Shown here piece by piece: positions 6,786 through 13,572 of a stretch of DNA of 13,572 nucleotides. Each line of letters starts with the position of its first letter. Position 1 is the stretch's first letter. This DNA is from Candidatus Zixiibacteriota bacterium. GTDB lineage: Bacteria; Zixibacteria; MSB-5A5; GN15; FEB-12. The stretch spans positions 1-13,572 of the forward strand of contig DAOWMZ010000013.1 in the NCBI GenBank assembly GCA_030642845.1. Direction: 5' to 3'. The position numbers and the translations under genes were made by a program. The notes below the pieces were generated by a model. It did not search any database. It was not told where the DNA came from and saw nothing but the letters and a program-made list of their open reading frames with translations.

Positions 6786-8240
6786 ATGGGTATGAATATA
6801 CCAAGACTGGTTATCGCCGGACTTTCCGGCGATTCCGGTAAGACACTGGTAAGTTTAAGCCTCTCTGCTTATTTACAAAGCAAAGGGGAAAAACTGAGTG
6901 TCTTTAAAAAAGGTCCCGATTATATAGATGTCGCCTGGCTGGGTTATGCTGCCGGGCACGTCTGTTATAATTTGGATACTTTTTTAATGGAAAAAGAGGA
7001 TATCATACACTCTTTTGCAAGTCATTCCCGAAATACTGAGATTGCATTAATTGAAGGCAACCGCGGTCTTTTTGACGGCAAAGATGTAAAGGGTACTCAC
7101 AGCACAGCCGAGTTGGCAAAACTATTGAATGCTCCGGTGATACTGGTAGTGGATGTGACTAAAATGACAAGAACAACAGCAGCTTTAATAAACGGATGCA
7201 GAGATTTTGATCCTGATCTTAATCTGGCTGGTGTTATTCTGAACAATGTAGCCGGTAAAAGGCATCAAAAAATAATCACTGATACTATCTCCGAATTTTG
7301 CAATCTTCCGGTTCTTGGTGCTATTCCCAAACTTGGCAAGAAAGCCAATTTGATACCCGGCCGACATCTGGGATTAATTCCTCCAACAGAGTTTTCTGAT
7401 AATGAAAAACTATCATCCACGCTGAGTGAAATTGCAGAAAAATATTTGAATGTTAAAGAATTGAAAAATATTGCAAGATCCGCTCCTGAAATTTCAGACA
7501 ATCTTAAAATCGAAAAGAAAATTACAAGTAGTGATGTAAACGTAAAGATAGGGTATTTCAAAGATTCTGTTTTTACTTTTTATTATCCCGATAATCTTGA
7601 AGCATTACAGGAAAAGGGAGCAGAACTGATACCGATTTCTTCATTGGCAGATAAAAAGCTTCCTGAAATTGATGCTCTATATATAGGTGGTGGATTTCCT
7701 GAAACACATGCCAGACAGCTATCTGCTAACCGAGAATTAATGGTTGCGATTGAAGAGAAAGCTCACCTCGGATTACCAATATATGCTGAATGCGGTGGAC
7801 TTATTTATCTTTGCAATTCTCTAAAATGGAATGATGAATCATTCCCAATGACAGGTCTTTTTGATATTGATTTGCAAATGAATGAAAAACCGGTCGGGCA
7901 TGGTTATACTGAAATCATAATTGACCAGCCCAACTCTTATTTTAAAACCGGTGAAACATTGAGAGGCCATGAATTCCATTATTCCGGACCGGTTGTGAAT
8001 CTGGATAATCAGTTAGGTTGTATGACAATGAGCAAAGGAGTGGGACTCGGAAACAAACGTGATGGACTGGTTTATAAAAATGTTTTTGCCAGCTATACCC
8101 ATATTCATGCTCTTGGTACAAAATCCTGGGCATCTGCTTTAGTACGTAATGCCAGAGAATATAGAAGCAGCGTGGCCGCCAGGAAAACTTCTGAATCCAT
8201 CTCGGATTCGGAGGGTGAAAAATATAAAATAACTGTATAG
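6786..8240 (+). CDS. dsrN: DsrN, CbiA-type cobyrinate amidase-like siroheme amidase
   Basis: ATP-dependent glutamine amidotransferase of the CbiA/CobB family (484 aa). In dsr clusters it is called DsrN and is thought to amidate siroheme to the siroamide form used by DsrAB. The N-terminal part is a MinD-like ATPase with P-loop GLSGDSGKT (12-20), KGPDYID (42-48) and IEGNRGLFDG (89-98). The C-terminal GATase1 domain has GGGFPE (301-306), the catalytic Cys336 in YAECGGL and a conserved His near 438-440. The SD TGAGG at 6774-6778 favours this first ATG over the one at 6792. Its place between dsrD and dsrL supports DsrN; a true cobalamin-pathway CbiA is the alternative, but no other cobalamin gene is nearby. 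The C-terminal tail (about 460-484) is Ser/Glu/Lys-rich and probably disordered. Confidence 0.88.
   Translation: MGMNIPRLVIAGLSGDSGKTLVSLSLSAYLQSKGEKLSVFKKGPDYIDVAWLGYAAGHVCYNLDTFLMEKEDIIHSFASHSRNTEIALIEGNRGLFDGKDVKGTHSTAELAKLLNAPVILVVDVTKMTRTTAALINGCRDFDPDLNLAGVILNNVAGKRHQKIITDTISEFCNLPVLGAIPKLGKKANLIPGRHLGLIPPTEFSDNEKLSSTLSEIAEKYLNVKELKNIARSAPEISDNLKIEKKITSSDVNVKIGYFKDSVFTFYYPDNLEALQEKGAELIPISSLADKKLPEIDALYIGGGFPETHARQLSANRELMVAIEEKAHLGLPIYAECGGLIYLCNSLKWNDESFPMTGLFDIDLQMNEKPVGHGYTEIIIDQPNSYFKTGETLRGHEFHYSGPVVNLDNQLGCMTMSKGVGLGNKRDGLVYKNVFASYTHIHALGTKSWASALVRNAREYRSSVAARKTSESISDSEGEKYKITV
8191..8211 (+). other. Hairpin within the 3' end of dsrN
   Basis: CTGAATCC (8191-8198) pairs with GGATTCGG (8204-8211) through one G-U and a 5-nt loop. 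No T-tract follows, so it is not a typical terminator. It might protect the 3' end of a processed dsrABDN transcript or hold polymerase before the dsrL promoter; this is speculative. Confidence 0.3.
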
Positions 8241-8288
8241 AATAGAAGAATAAATTTTAAATAGAGGTTTCGGGAACAGGGGAAAATG

Positions 8289-8301
8289 ATATAATCAAAT
8301 T
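8289..8301 (+). promoter_or_regulatory. Candidate -10 region of a dsrL promoter, 13-nt element shared with dsrC
   Basis: ATATAATCAAATT (8289-8301) holds a perfect TATAAT (8290-8295) in the 111-nt gap between dsrN and dsrL. The same 13 bases occur before dsrC (10072-10084). No good -35 is present; GTTTCG at 8267-8272 is at 17-bp spacing. Transcription would begin near 8302, about 50 nt before dsrL. Confidence 0.4.
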
Positions 8302-8351
8302 ATGTTTCGTCTGTTCGTAAAAAAACAATACTTCGATGAAAGAGTTACAAC

Positions 8352-10043
8352 ATGGCTAAGATCGTAAAGAAAAAGAAAAAAGGTTTGCGGGGACGCAGCT
8401 TTGGTTCCGGCGGCGGAAAAGGTGGTTCTCAGGAGTCGGATCTTCGGCCATATTTTGTAGAAAAGAAACCACCATGCGGCACTAATTGTCCCAATCATAA
8501 TCCGATCAGAAAAGCATTGATGTTGCTTTCCAAAGCAGAGGATTATGAAAAATCAAACGAACAGGCATTGACAGAAGCCTGGCATATCTGGATGAGCAAA
8601 AGTCCATTCCCGTCAGTTTGCGGCAGAATCTGCCCGCATCCATGTGAGACCGAATGCAATCGCACCAAGCTTGAAGGGGCAGTTTCTATTAATGCATTTG
8701 AACGGTTCCTTGGAGATTTTGGACTTGAGAAAAAACTTGTACCAAAGAAACTGACCGAAGAGACTCGTTCAGAAAAAATTGCTATTATTGGCTCAGGACC
8801 GGCAGGGATGACAGCTGCCTATCATTTGGCTCGTCGTGGTTATCCGGTGACAGTCTTTGAAGCATTCCCCAAAGCGGGCGGTATGCTTCGTTATGGGATT
8901 CCTGATTACCGTTTACCAGGTGATATTCTGGATGCAGAGATCAATCGTATTTGTGATATGGGTGTTGAATTAAAACTCAATACCATGATCGGCAATGAAA
9001 TTAAATACACTGATCTCCAGAAAGATTATAAAGCTATCTTTGTAGGTCTGGGTGCTCATCAGGGTTATCTCTTGCGTCTCGAAGGTGAAGATGCTGTAAA
9101 TGTATTCACCGGTACCGATTTCCTTCATCGCATGAATAATGGTGAGAAGATTGAAGTCGGCAATCATGTGATTGTTATCGGCGGTGGTGATACTGCTGTG
9201 GATGCAGCGCGTGTTTCACGTCGCCTGGGTGCCAAAGTTACCATTCTTTATCGTCGTACCAGAACTGAAATGCCGGCAATTGATCCTGAAATTGAAGGAT
9301 GTATTGAAGAAGGTATCAAGATTGAATTCCTTGCTGCTCCTATTGAACTTTATAAAGATGACGACAAAGTCACCGGTATGAAGTGCCAGCGCATGGAACT
9401 TGGTGAACCTGATTCTTCCGGAAGGCGTCGCCCGGTACCAATCGAAGGCGATACCTATGATCTGGAAATGTCAACTTTGATTGCGGCTATTTCTCAAGCT
9501 CCGGATTTCAATGGTTTCGAAGATTTCATTGAAGGACGCGACTGGATCAAGATTGACGACAAATACAAAACCAAAGTTGACGGTGTCTATTCCGGTGGTG
9601 ATAACATCAATCTTGATATTGCTATTACTGCTTTAGCTCATGGACGTTATGCTGCCGAAGCAATTCATGAGATGATTACCGGCGAAGTCATTAATGATCC
9701 TATGAAGGAGAAGGTTCTGATAACTCCGGACAAAATGGCTATGGCCTACTATGAACATAAAGACCGGGTAGAAATTCATGAAATGCCGGTTGAGGAACGC
9801 CTTAAAATAATGGATGCTGAAATAGTCAGCACTCTCTCCGAAGAGGAAGCATTAGCTGAATCAAAACGGTGTATGAGTTGCGGTCAGTGTTTTGATTGTG
9901 GAACCTGCTGGAGTTACTGCCAGGATAATGCAATCATCAAGCCATTGGTGAAAGGTGATCCTTATAAAGTTAAAATGGAATTCTGCAAAGGGTGCAAAAA
10001 ATGTGGTGAAAACTGCCCTTGCGGATTTATCGATATGCGATAA
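8352..10043 (+). CDS. dsrL: DsrL, NAD(P)H:acceptor iron-sulfur flavoprotein (GltD-like)
   Basis: Cytoplasmic flavoprotein (563 aa) related to the small subunit of glutamate synthase; DsrL proteins exchange electrons between NAD(P)H and DsrAB. After a Lys/Gly-rich start (1-26) come the GltD-type cysteines C42, C46, C90, C94, C98 and C102. An FAD motif IIGSGPAG (145-152) follows, then an NAD(P)H motif VIGGGDTA (275-282) with YRRTRTEMPA (300-309), whose Arg pair suggests NADPH use. The C-terminal ferredoxin part has C507/510/513/516/519/523 and C545/548/551/555/557. It is about 90 aa shorter than Allochromatium DsrL (about 650 aa), which may indicate the group found in sulfite reducers. The SD is weak (AGAG at 8341-8344). 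An unrelated GltD-type subunit is unlikely given its position between dsrN and dsrC. Confidence 0.87.
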   Translation: MAKIVKKKKKGLRGRSFGSGGGKGGSQESDLRPYFVEKKPPCGTNCPNHNPIRKALMLLSKAEDYEKSNEQALTEAWHIWMSKSPFPSVCGRICPHPCETECNRTKLEGAVSINAFERFLGDFGLEKKLVPKKLTEETRSEKIAIIGSGPAGMTAAYHLARRGYPVTVFEAFPKAGGMLRYGIPDYRLPGDILDAEINRICDMGVELKLNTMIGNEIKYTDLQKDYKAIFVGLGAHQGYLLRLEGEDAVNVFTGTDFLHRMNNGEKIEVGNHVIVIGGGDTAVDAARVSRRLGAKVTILYRRTRTEMPAIDPEIEGCIEEGIKIEFLAAPIELYKDDDKVTGMKCQRMELGEPDSSGRRRPVPIEGDTYDLEMSTLIAAISQAPDFNGFEDFIEGRDWIKIDDKYKTKVDGVYSGGDNINLDIAITALAHGRYAAEAIHEMITGEVINDPMKEKVLITPDKMAMAYYEHKDRVEIHEMPVEERLKIMDAEIVSTLSEEEALAESKRCMSCGQCFDCGTCWSYCQDNAIIKPLVKGDPYKVKMEFCKGCKKCGENCPCGFIDMR

Positions 10044-10049
10044 CTGAAA

Positions 10050-10078
10050 TTGTATGTAATGATGTAACAGTATATAAT
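10050..10078 (+). promoter_or_regulatory. Candidate sigma70-type promoter for dsrC
   Basis: TTGTAT (10050-10055), 17 bp, then a perfect TATAAT (10073-10078), inside the 57-nt gap after dsrL. Transcription would start near 10085, giving a short leader that begins just before the strong SD GGAGGG (10089-10094). The hexamer lies in the 13-nt element also found before dsrL. An independent promoter would fit the need for more DsrC than DsrL. Confidence 0.55.
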
Positions 10079-10100
10079 CAAATTTATTGGAGGGTGTGAA

Positions 10101-10418
10101 ATGGCTACATTTGAAAGGGAAGAAATCAAAATTGATGTTGATGAAGATGGATTTATGGAAGAACCGGATCAATGGAACGAGCGGGTTGCATTGGCTTTGG
10201 CCACTACCGAAGGTGTTGAAGAGCTTACCGAAGAACATTGGAAACTAGTTCACTACCTTCGTGATTACTACCAGAAATTTGGTATCGCTCCTATGATCCG
10301 TAAGCTCTGTAAAGAAACAGGCTTTCCGTTGAAAAAGGTTTATGAATTGTTCCCATCGGGACCAGCCAAAGGCGCTTGTAAAGTAGCCGGACTGGCAAAA
10401 CCGACTGGCTGCGTGTAA
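10101..10418 (+). CDS. dsrC: DsrC, sulfur-carrying co-substrate of DsrAB
   Basis: Small soluble protein (105 aa, normal for the family) with the swinging C-terminal arm of functional DsrC. C93-x10-C104 is followed by a single final Val, so the second Cys is penultimate. These two cysteines carry the sulfite-derived sulfur as a trisulfide, which DsrMK reduces. LFPSGPAKGACK (83-94) is a typical DsrC stretch. This C-terminus separates it from TusE and RspA-type relatives that lack one of the cysteines. The SD GGAGGG (10089-10094) is strong. It is the last gene before a terminator, consistent with high-level output from its own promoter. Confidence 0.96.
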   Translation: MATFEREEIKIDVDEDGFMEEPDQWNERVALALATTEGVEELTEEHWKLVHYLRDYYQKFGIAPMIRKLCKETGFPLKKVYELFPSGPAKGACKVAGLAKPTGCV

Positions 10419-10427
10419 AAAAGAATC

Positions 10428-10468
10428 AGGGTCTCCGGTTATTATTATAAGTCGGAGATCCTCTTTTT
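10428..10468 (+). terminator. Intrinsic terminator after dsrC
   Basis: AGGGTCTCCG (10428-10437) pairs with CGGAGATCCT (10453-10462), 10 pairs with one G-U around a 15-nt loop, followed by TTTTT at 10464-10468. It begins 10 nt after the dsrC stop and separates the dsrL/dsrC section from the dsrMK operon. Confidence 0.85.
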
Positions 10469-10478
10469 ATTCCAAAGC

Positions 10479-10508
10479 TTGCTTATTAATTATTCAATTT
10501 TTTTAAAT
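10479..10508 (+). promoter_or_regulatory. Possible promoter of the RsbRD_N-dsrM-dsrK operon
   Basis: TTGCTT (10479-10484) is followed after 18 bp by TTAAAT (10503-10508). Both hexamers are imperfect. A promoter is expected somewhere between the dsrC terminator and the next gene, and this is the best pair seen. Confidence 0.3.
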
Positions 10509-10521
10509 AATCATTACTTTG

Positions 10522-10537
10522 TGGCTGGCTGGCTGGC
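10522..10537 (+). repeat. (TGGC)4 tandem repeat in the 5' leader
   Basis: Four exact copies of TGGC stand in an otherwise AT-rich spacer, ending 11 nt before the SD AGAGG (10549-10553) of the next gene. A tetranucleotide run here can change copy number by slippage, which would alter leader length rather than reading frame. Four copies is short, so variability is uncertain. Confidence 0.7.
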
Positions 10538-10558
10538 CGACTGACTTGAGAGGCAGTA

Positions 10559-11107
10559 ATGTTGACAGAACTGTTAATCAGGGAGAAAAATAAAATTATC
10601 GATCGCTGGGTGCAGTTAATAGTTGAAACCTATCCCTCGCATAGTTCACGTTTTCTCTTAAAACAAACTAATCGTTTTAGTAATCCGGTAGGTTACACTA
10701 TTACTACTGAAACCGATGCGCTGTTTAATTCTTTTCTCAATGATGACATCGAAAATTCCGGAGTTATCGCTTTGGACAATTTGATGCGGGTTAGAACTGT
10801 ACAAAACTTTACTGCGGCTGAAGCTGTTGGTTTTGTTTTTTCTTTAAAGCAGTCAATCAGGGAAGTTATTGAGGATAATAGCCGGGATAATATTTCTTTT
10901 CAGAAGATTTTATCTCTTGAAAGTAAAATTGATCAACTGGCGTTAAAAGCATTTGACAGTTATATGAATTGCCGTGACAAGATAAATGAAATCCGAATCA
11001 AGGATATCAAACGGCAGGCTCATTTATTTATTGATGCAAATAATTTTAAGAATGTGACACCCCGGCAGGAGGAGCATGAAACAAATGATTCCACTTCATG
11101 TGAATAG
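10559..11107 (+). CDS. RsbRD N-terminal-domain-like protein of the dsrMK operon
   Basis: Soluble, mainly alpha-helical protein (182 aa) resembling the RsbT co-antagonist RsbRD N-terminal domain family. The stretch LIREKNKIIDRWVQLIVETY (6-25), the segment near 45-62 and the LDNLMRVRTVQNFTAAEAVG segment (72-91) are typical. That family is a sensor domain of stressosome-type proteins; here no STAS or kinase domain follows. Genes of this family stand before dsrM in several sulfate reducers, and their role is not established. AGAGG (10549-10553) supports the start. It lies 21 nt before dsrM and is probably cotranscribed with it. The C-terminal tail (about 160-182) looks disordered. A regulatory or assembly role for DsrMK is only inference. 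Confidence 0.75.
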   Translation: MLTELLIREKNKIIDRWVQLIVETYPSHSSRFLLKQTNRFSNPVGYTITTETDALFNSFLNDDIENSGVIALDNLMRVRTVQNFTAAEAVGFVFSLKQSIREVIEDNSRDNISFQKILSLESKIDQLALKAFDSYMNCRDKINEIRIKDIKRQAHLFIDANNFKNVTPRQEEHETNDSTSCE

Positions 11108-11128
11108 CAGAGAAGGAGGAACCGGACA

Positions 11129-12121
11129 ATGAATCTTATTGTAGCCTTACTTATTGTATGTGCTTTGACAGCTATAGCTCTGATTGGGGTAGGTGTTGCG
11201 AATCTGGAATATCTATTTGGTGTTGTTATTCCCTATATGGGGATTGGATTATTCCTGATTGGCGTGATCTACCGAATTATCCACTGGGCTAAATCTCCGG
11301 TACCTTTTCGCATTCCGACAACATGCGGGCAGCAAAAAAGTCTGAAATGGATTAAGCCGAACAATCTGGAGACTCCGCATAATATATGGGGCGTTATTGG
11401 CAGGATGTTACTTGAGGTATTATTCTTCAGATCATTATTCCGTAATACCAGAACAGAAGTTTTGGAAGGCCCCAAGATTGTCTATAGTGCCACTAAATGG
11501 TTATGGGCAGCCGGACTGGCATTCCATTGGTGTTTTCTGGTAGTAATAATCAGGCATCTCCGATTCTTTATCGAACCTGTGCCTCAAATTATAACTATCA
11601 TCGAAAGCCTGGATGGCTTTTTCCAGGTTGGCTTACCAATTCTTTATTTAACAGATATCATCCTGGTAGCAGCTATATCTTATCTCTTTATTAGAAGAGT
11701 TGCGATTCCCCAAGTCAGATACATTTCATTGGTAGCTGATTATCTCGCTCTCTTTTTATTAGGGGGGATCGTTACCAGTGGAATATATTTACGCTATTTT
11801 GATAAAACCGATATTGTTGGGATAAAAGAATTGACAACTAACCTGTTATCTTTTACACCGGTAGTTCCGGAAGGAATAGGGGTAGTATTTTTTATTCATC
11901 TCTTCTTAGTAAGTTGTCTGCTTATGTATTTTCCGTTCAGCAAACTTATGCACATGGGCGGTGTATTCCTGAGTCCCACTCGAAATCTAATTAACAATAA
12001 TCGTATCCGTCGGCATATCAATCCCTGGAATCATGAAGTGAAACTGCATACTTATGAAGAATATGAAGAAGAATTCCACGATGTCATGAAAGCTGCGGGT
12101 CTTCCGCTGGAGAAGGAGTAA
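11129..12121 (+). CDS. dsrM: DsrM, NarI-like cytochrome b membrane subunit
   Basis: Integral membrane subunit (330 aa) of DsrMK(JOP) that oxidises menaquinol and passes electrons to DsrK. Hydrophobic segments are seen at about residues 2-23, 30-51, 122-146, 165-188, 197-221 and 246-270. Histidines suited to bind b hemes are H133 and H143 in one helix region and H257 and H275 near the last one. The soluble stretch 52-120 and a hydrophilic C-terminus (about 280-330) flank the helices. AAGGAGGA (11113-11120) is a strong SD. The stop codon overlaps the SD region of dsrK, and dsrK starts 2 nt after it, so the two subunits are probably coupled. A generic NarI-like protein is the alternative, but the direct link to dsrK settles it. 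Confidence 0.9.
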   Translation: MNLIVALLIVCALTAIALIGVGVANLEYLFGVVIPYMGIGLFLIGVIYRIIHWAKSPVPFRIPTTCGQQKSLKWIKPNNLETPHNIWGVIGRMLLEVLFFRSLFRNTRTEVLEGPKIVYSATKWLWAAGLAFHWCFLVVIIRHLRFFIEPVPQIITIIESLDGFFQVGLPILYLTDIILVAAISYLFIRRVAIPQVRYISLVADYLALFLLGGIVTSGIYLRYFDKTDIVGIKELTTNLLSFTPVVPEGIGVVFFIHLFLVSCLLMYFPFSKLMHMGGVFLSPTRNLINNNRIRRHINPWNHEVKLHTYEEYEEEFHDVMKAAGLPLEKE

Positions 12122-12123
12122 CT

Positions 12124-13572
12124 ATGGTTGAAAAACATAAATCTCCGGAAGAACTGTCCCAAATAGATCATAATCCCGGTAACAAATCCTGGATGGACAC
12201 AAAGGTAGAGTTCCACAAAGGGACTTACAACTACGGTGCAATTCCGGCCAGCACTTCTTATCTTGAACAGCCCTTCTCTAAAAAGTGGCAACCTATGAAT
12301 GATGACTGGCAATTACCGGAAAACTGGCAGGAAATTATTCATAATGGTTTTAAAGAACGATTGGAAAAATATCGTTCATTTAAAATATTTATGGATGTAT
12401 GCGTCCGTTGCGGTGCTTGCGCTGATAAATGTCACTTTTTTATTGGTTCCGGTGATCCCAAAAATATGCCGGTTCTAAGAGCGGAATTGTTGCGATCGAT
12501 TTATCGAAATGACTTTACCACCGTTGGTAAAATATTCGGTAAACTGGCCGGTGGAAGAAAACTTACCAAAGAAGTAATCAAAGAATGGTTCTATTATTTC
12601 TATCAATGCACAGAGTGCCGTCGTTGTTCTGTTTTCTGTCCGTACGGAATCGATACCGCAGAAATTACCATGATGGGACGGGAACTACTCAATTTACTTG
12701 GTCTTGATATTGACTGGATTTCAACTCCTGCGGCCAATTGTTTCCGTACCGGCAATCATTTAGGTGTTCAACCTCACGGTTTCAAAGACAGTGTCGATTT
12801 TGCTGTTGATGATCTTGAGGATTTAACCGGAGTCAGAGTTGAGGCACCGATAAATAAAAAAGGTGCCGAGGTTCTTTTTGTAGTGCCATCGGCTGATTAT
12901 TTTGGTGATCCACATTATTTTGGATTTCTTGGTTATCTGGCACTATTACATGAAATTGGTCTGGATTACACTTTCAGTACCTATGCCTCCGAGGGTGGTA
13001 ACTTTGGTTTGTTCCATTCCTCCGATATGATGAAGCGTTTGAATTCCAAAATCTACATGGAAGCCGAACGTCTCGGTGTGAAATGGATCCTCGGTGGTGA
13101 ATGCGGTCATATGTGGCGCGTTATGCATCAGTATATGGATACTATGAACGGACCGGCTGATTTTCTGGAGGTACCGGTTAGTCCAATTACCGGAACACGA
13201 TTTGACAATACAAGATCAACAAAGATGGTTCATATTTGTGAATTCACTGCTGACTTGATCAAGCATAAAAAACTAAATCTTGATCCAAGCCGCAACGATC
13301 ATTGGCGGGTGACTTACCATGATTCCTGTAACCCAGCGAGGGCGATGGGACTCATCGAAGAACCACGTTATGTAATTAATAATGTCTGTAATAACTTTTT
13401 TGAAATGCCTGAAAATACGATTAAAGAACAGACATTCTGCTGTGGAAGCGGTTCCGGATTGGGAACTGATGAGAACTTTGAAATGCGTATGCGCGGTGGT
13501 TTGCCACGAGCAAACGCTGTCAAATATGTCAAAGAAACTCATGATGTAAATGTTCTGGCATGTATCTGCGCT
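12124..13572 (+). CDS. dsrK: DsrK, HdrD-like iron-sulfur subunit (3' end cut by window)
   Basis: Cytoplasmic catalytic subunit of DsrMK, thought to reduce the DsrC trisulfide. An open frame of 483 codons runs to the window edge without a stop; the family is about 540 aa, so roughly the last tenth is missing. Two [4Fe-4S] motifs are present: C93/96/99/103 and C162/165/168/172-Pro. HdrD-type catalytic cysteines follow at C327 (GGECGH), C402 (HDSCNPAR) and C439-C440 (CCGSGSG), with C480 and C482 near the edge. Those cysteines bind the noncubane-type [4Fe-4S] centre in DsrK/HdrD. AAGGAG (12113-12118), 5 nt before the ATG, decides the start. Whether dsrJOP follow cannot be seen. Confidence 0.93.
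   Translation, partial: MVEKHKSPEELSQIDHNPGNKSWMDTKVEFHKGTYNYGAIPASTSYLEQPFSKKWQPMNDDWQLPENWQEIIHNGFKERLEKYRSFKIFMDVCVRCGACADKCHFFIGSGDPKNMPVLRAELLRSIYRNDFTTVGKIFGKLAGGRKLTKEVIKEWFYYFYQCTECRRCSVFCPYGIDTAEITMMGRELLNLLGLDIDWISTPAANCFRTGNHLGVQPHGFKDSVDFAVDDLEDLTGVRVEAPINKKGAEVLFVVPSADYFGDPHYFGFLGYLALLHEIGLDYTFSTYASEGGNFGLFHSSDMMKRLNSKIYMEAERLGVKWILGGECGHMWRVMHQYMDTMNGPADFLEVPVSPITGTRFDNTRSTKMVHICEFTADLIKHKKLNLDPSRNDHWRVTYHDSCNPARAMGLIEEPRYVINNVCNNFFEMPENTIKEQTFCCGSGSGLGTDENFEMRMRGGLPRANAVKYVKETHDVNVLACICA

Noticed and set aside
6786..8240. True cobalamin biosynthesis gene cbiA instead of dsrN
   Set aside because: No other cobalamin gene is present and the gene sits between dsrD and dsrL, the usual DsrN context.
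8286..8294. ATG-ATA-TAA mini frame after AGGGG before dsrL
   Set aside because: Two codons only, and it overlaps the candidate -10 element; most likely chance.
9861..10238. Antisense open frame spanning the dsrL end and dsrC start
   Set aside because: Covers two convincing genes and the dsrC promoter; Phe/His-rich composition is typical of reverse-frame translation.
4174..10418. Oxidative (reverse) Dsr pathway, suggested by dsrL
   Set aside because: dsrD is present and dsrEFH are not seen in the window; the gene order dsrABD fits reductive loci. Only phylogeny can settle this.
1..13572. CRISPR arrays, tRNA/rRNA genes, insertion sequences or prophage parts
   Set aside because: No regularly spaced repeats, transposase-like frames, terminal inverted repeats or tRNA-like cloverleaf were seen in the spacers.

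Overview
The window is a dissimilatory sulfur-metabolism locus from an AT-rich bacterium. All genes are on the + strand and show bacterial Shine-Dalgarno (SD) sites, sigma70-like promoters and intrinsic terminators. The gene set (qmoA, qmoB, dsrA, dsrB, dsrD, dsrN, dsrL, dsrC, an RsbRD_N-domain gene, dsrM, dsrK) marks an anaerobe that reduces sulfate/sulfite or disproportionates sulfur. Having dsrD, dsrL and qmo together argues against a classic phototrophic or chemotrophic sulfur oxidizer. The exact lineage cannot be read from the sequence. An uncultured sulfate/sulfite reducer outside the classic Desulfovibrio type is plausible, but this is a guess.

Layout. Bases 1-210 are a promoter/leader region with three inverted repeats. 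Bases 211-3732 hold qmoA-qmoB, 3 nt apart, closed by a strong terminator at 3755-3790. No qmoC follows, which is unusual. An AT-rich, geneless spacer (3791-4173) carries a good promoter and a small hairpin just before dsrA. Bases 4174-8240 are dsrA-dsrB-dsrD-dsrN, with gaps of 12 to 43 nt. dsrL (8352-10043) and dsrC (10101-10418) follow, and each is preceded by the same 13-nt element containing a consensus -10 hexamer, suggesting separate promoters. A second terminator lies at 10428-10468. A (TGGC)4 repeat then leads into the last operon: RsbRD_N gene, dsrM and dsrK, with dsrK cut by the window edge.

How the parts work together. In the standard model APS reductase (not in the window) is coupled to quinones by Qmo. 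Siroheme sulfite reductase DsrAB reduces sulfite with DsrC as co-substrate, giving a DsrC trisulfide that membrane-bound DsrMK(JOP) reduces. DsrD activates DsrAB. DsrN amidates its siroheme. DsrL is an NAD(P)H-linked iron-sulfur flavoprotein that can exchange electrons with DsrAB. The noteworthy points are the DsrD+DsrL combination, qmoAB without qmoC, the shared dsrL/dsrC promoter element and the RsbRD_N gene inside the dsrMK operon.
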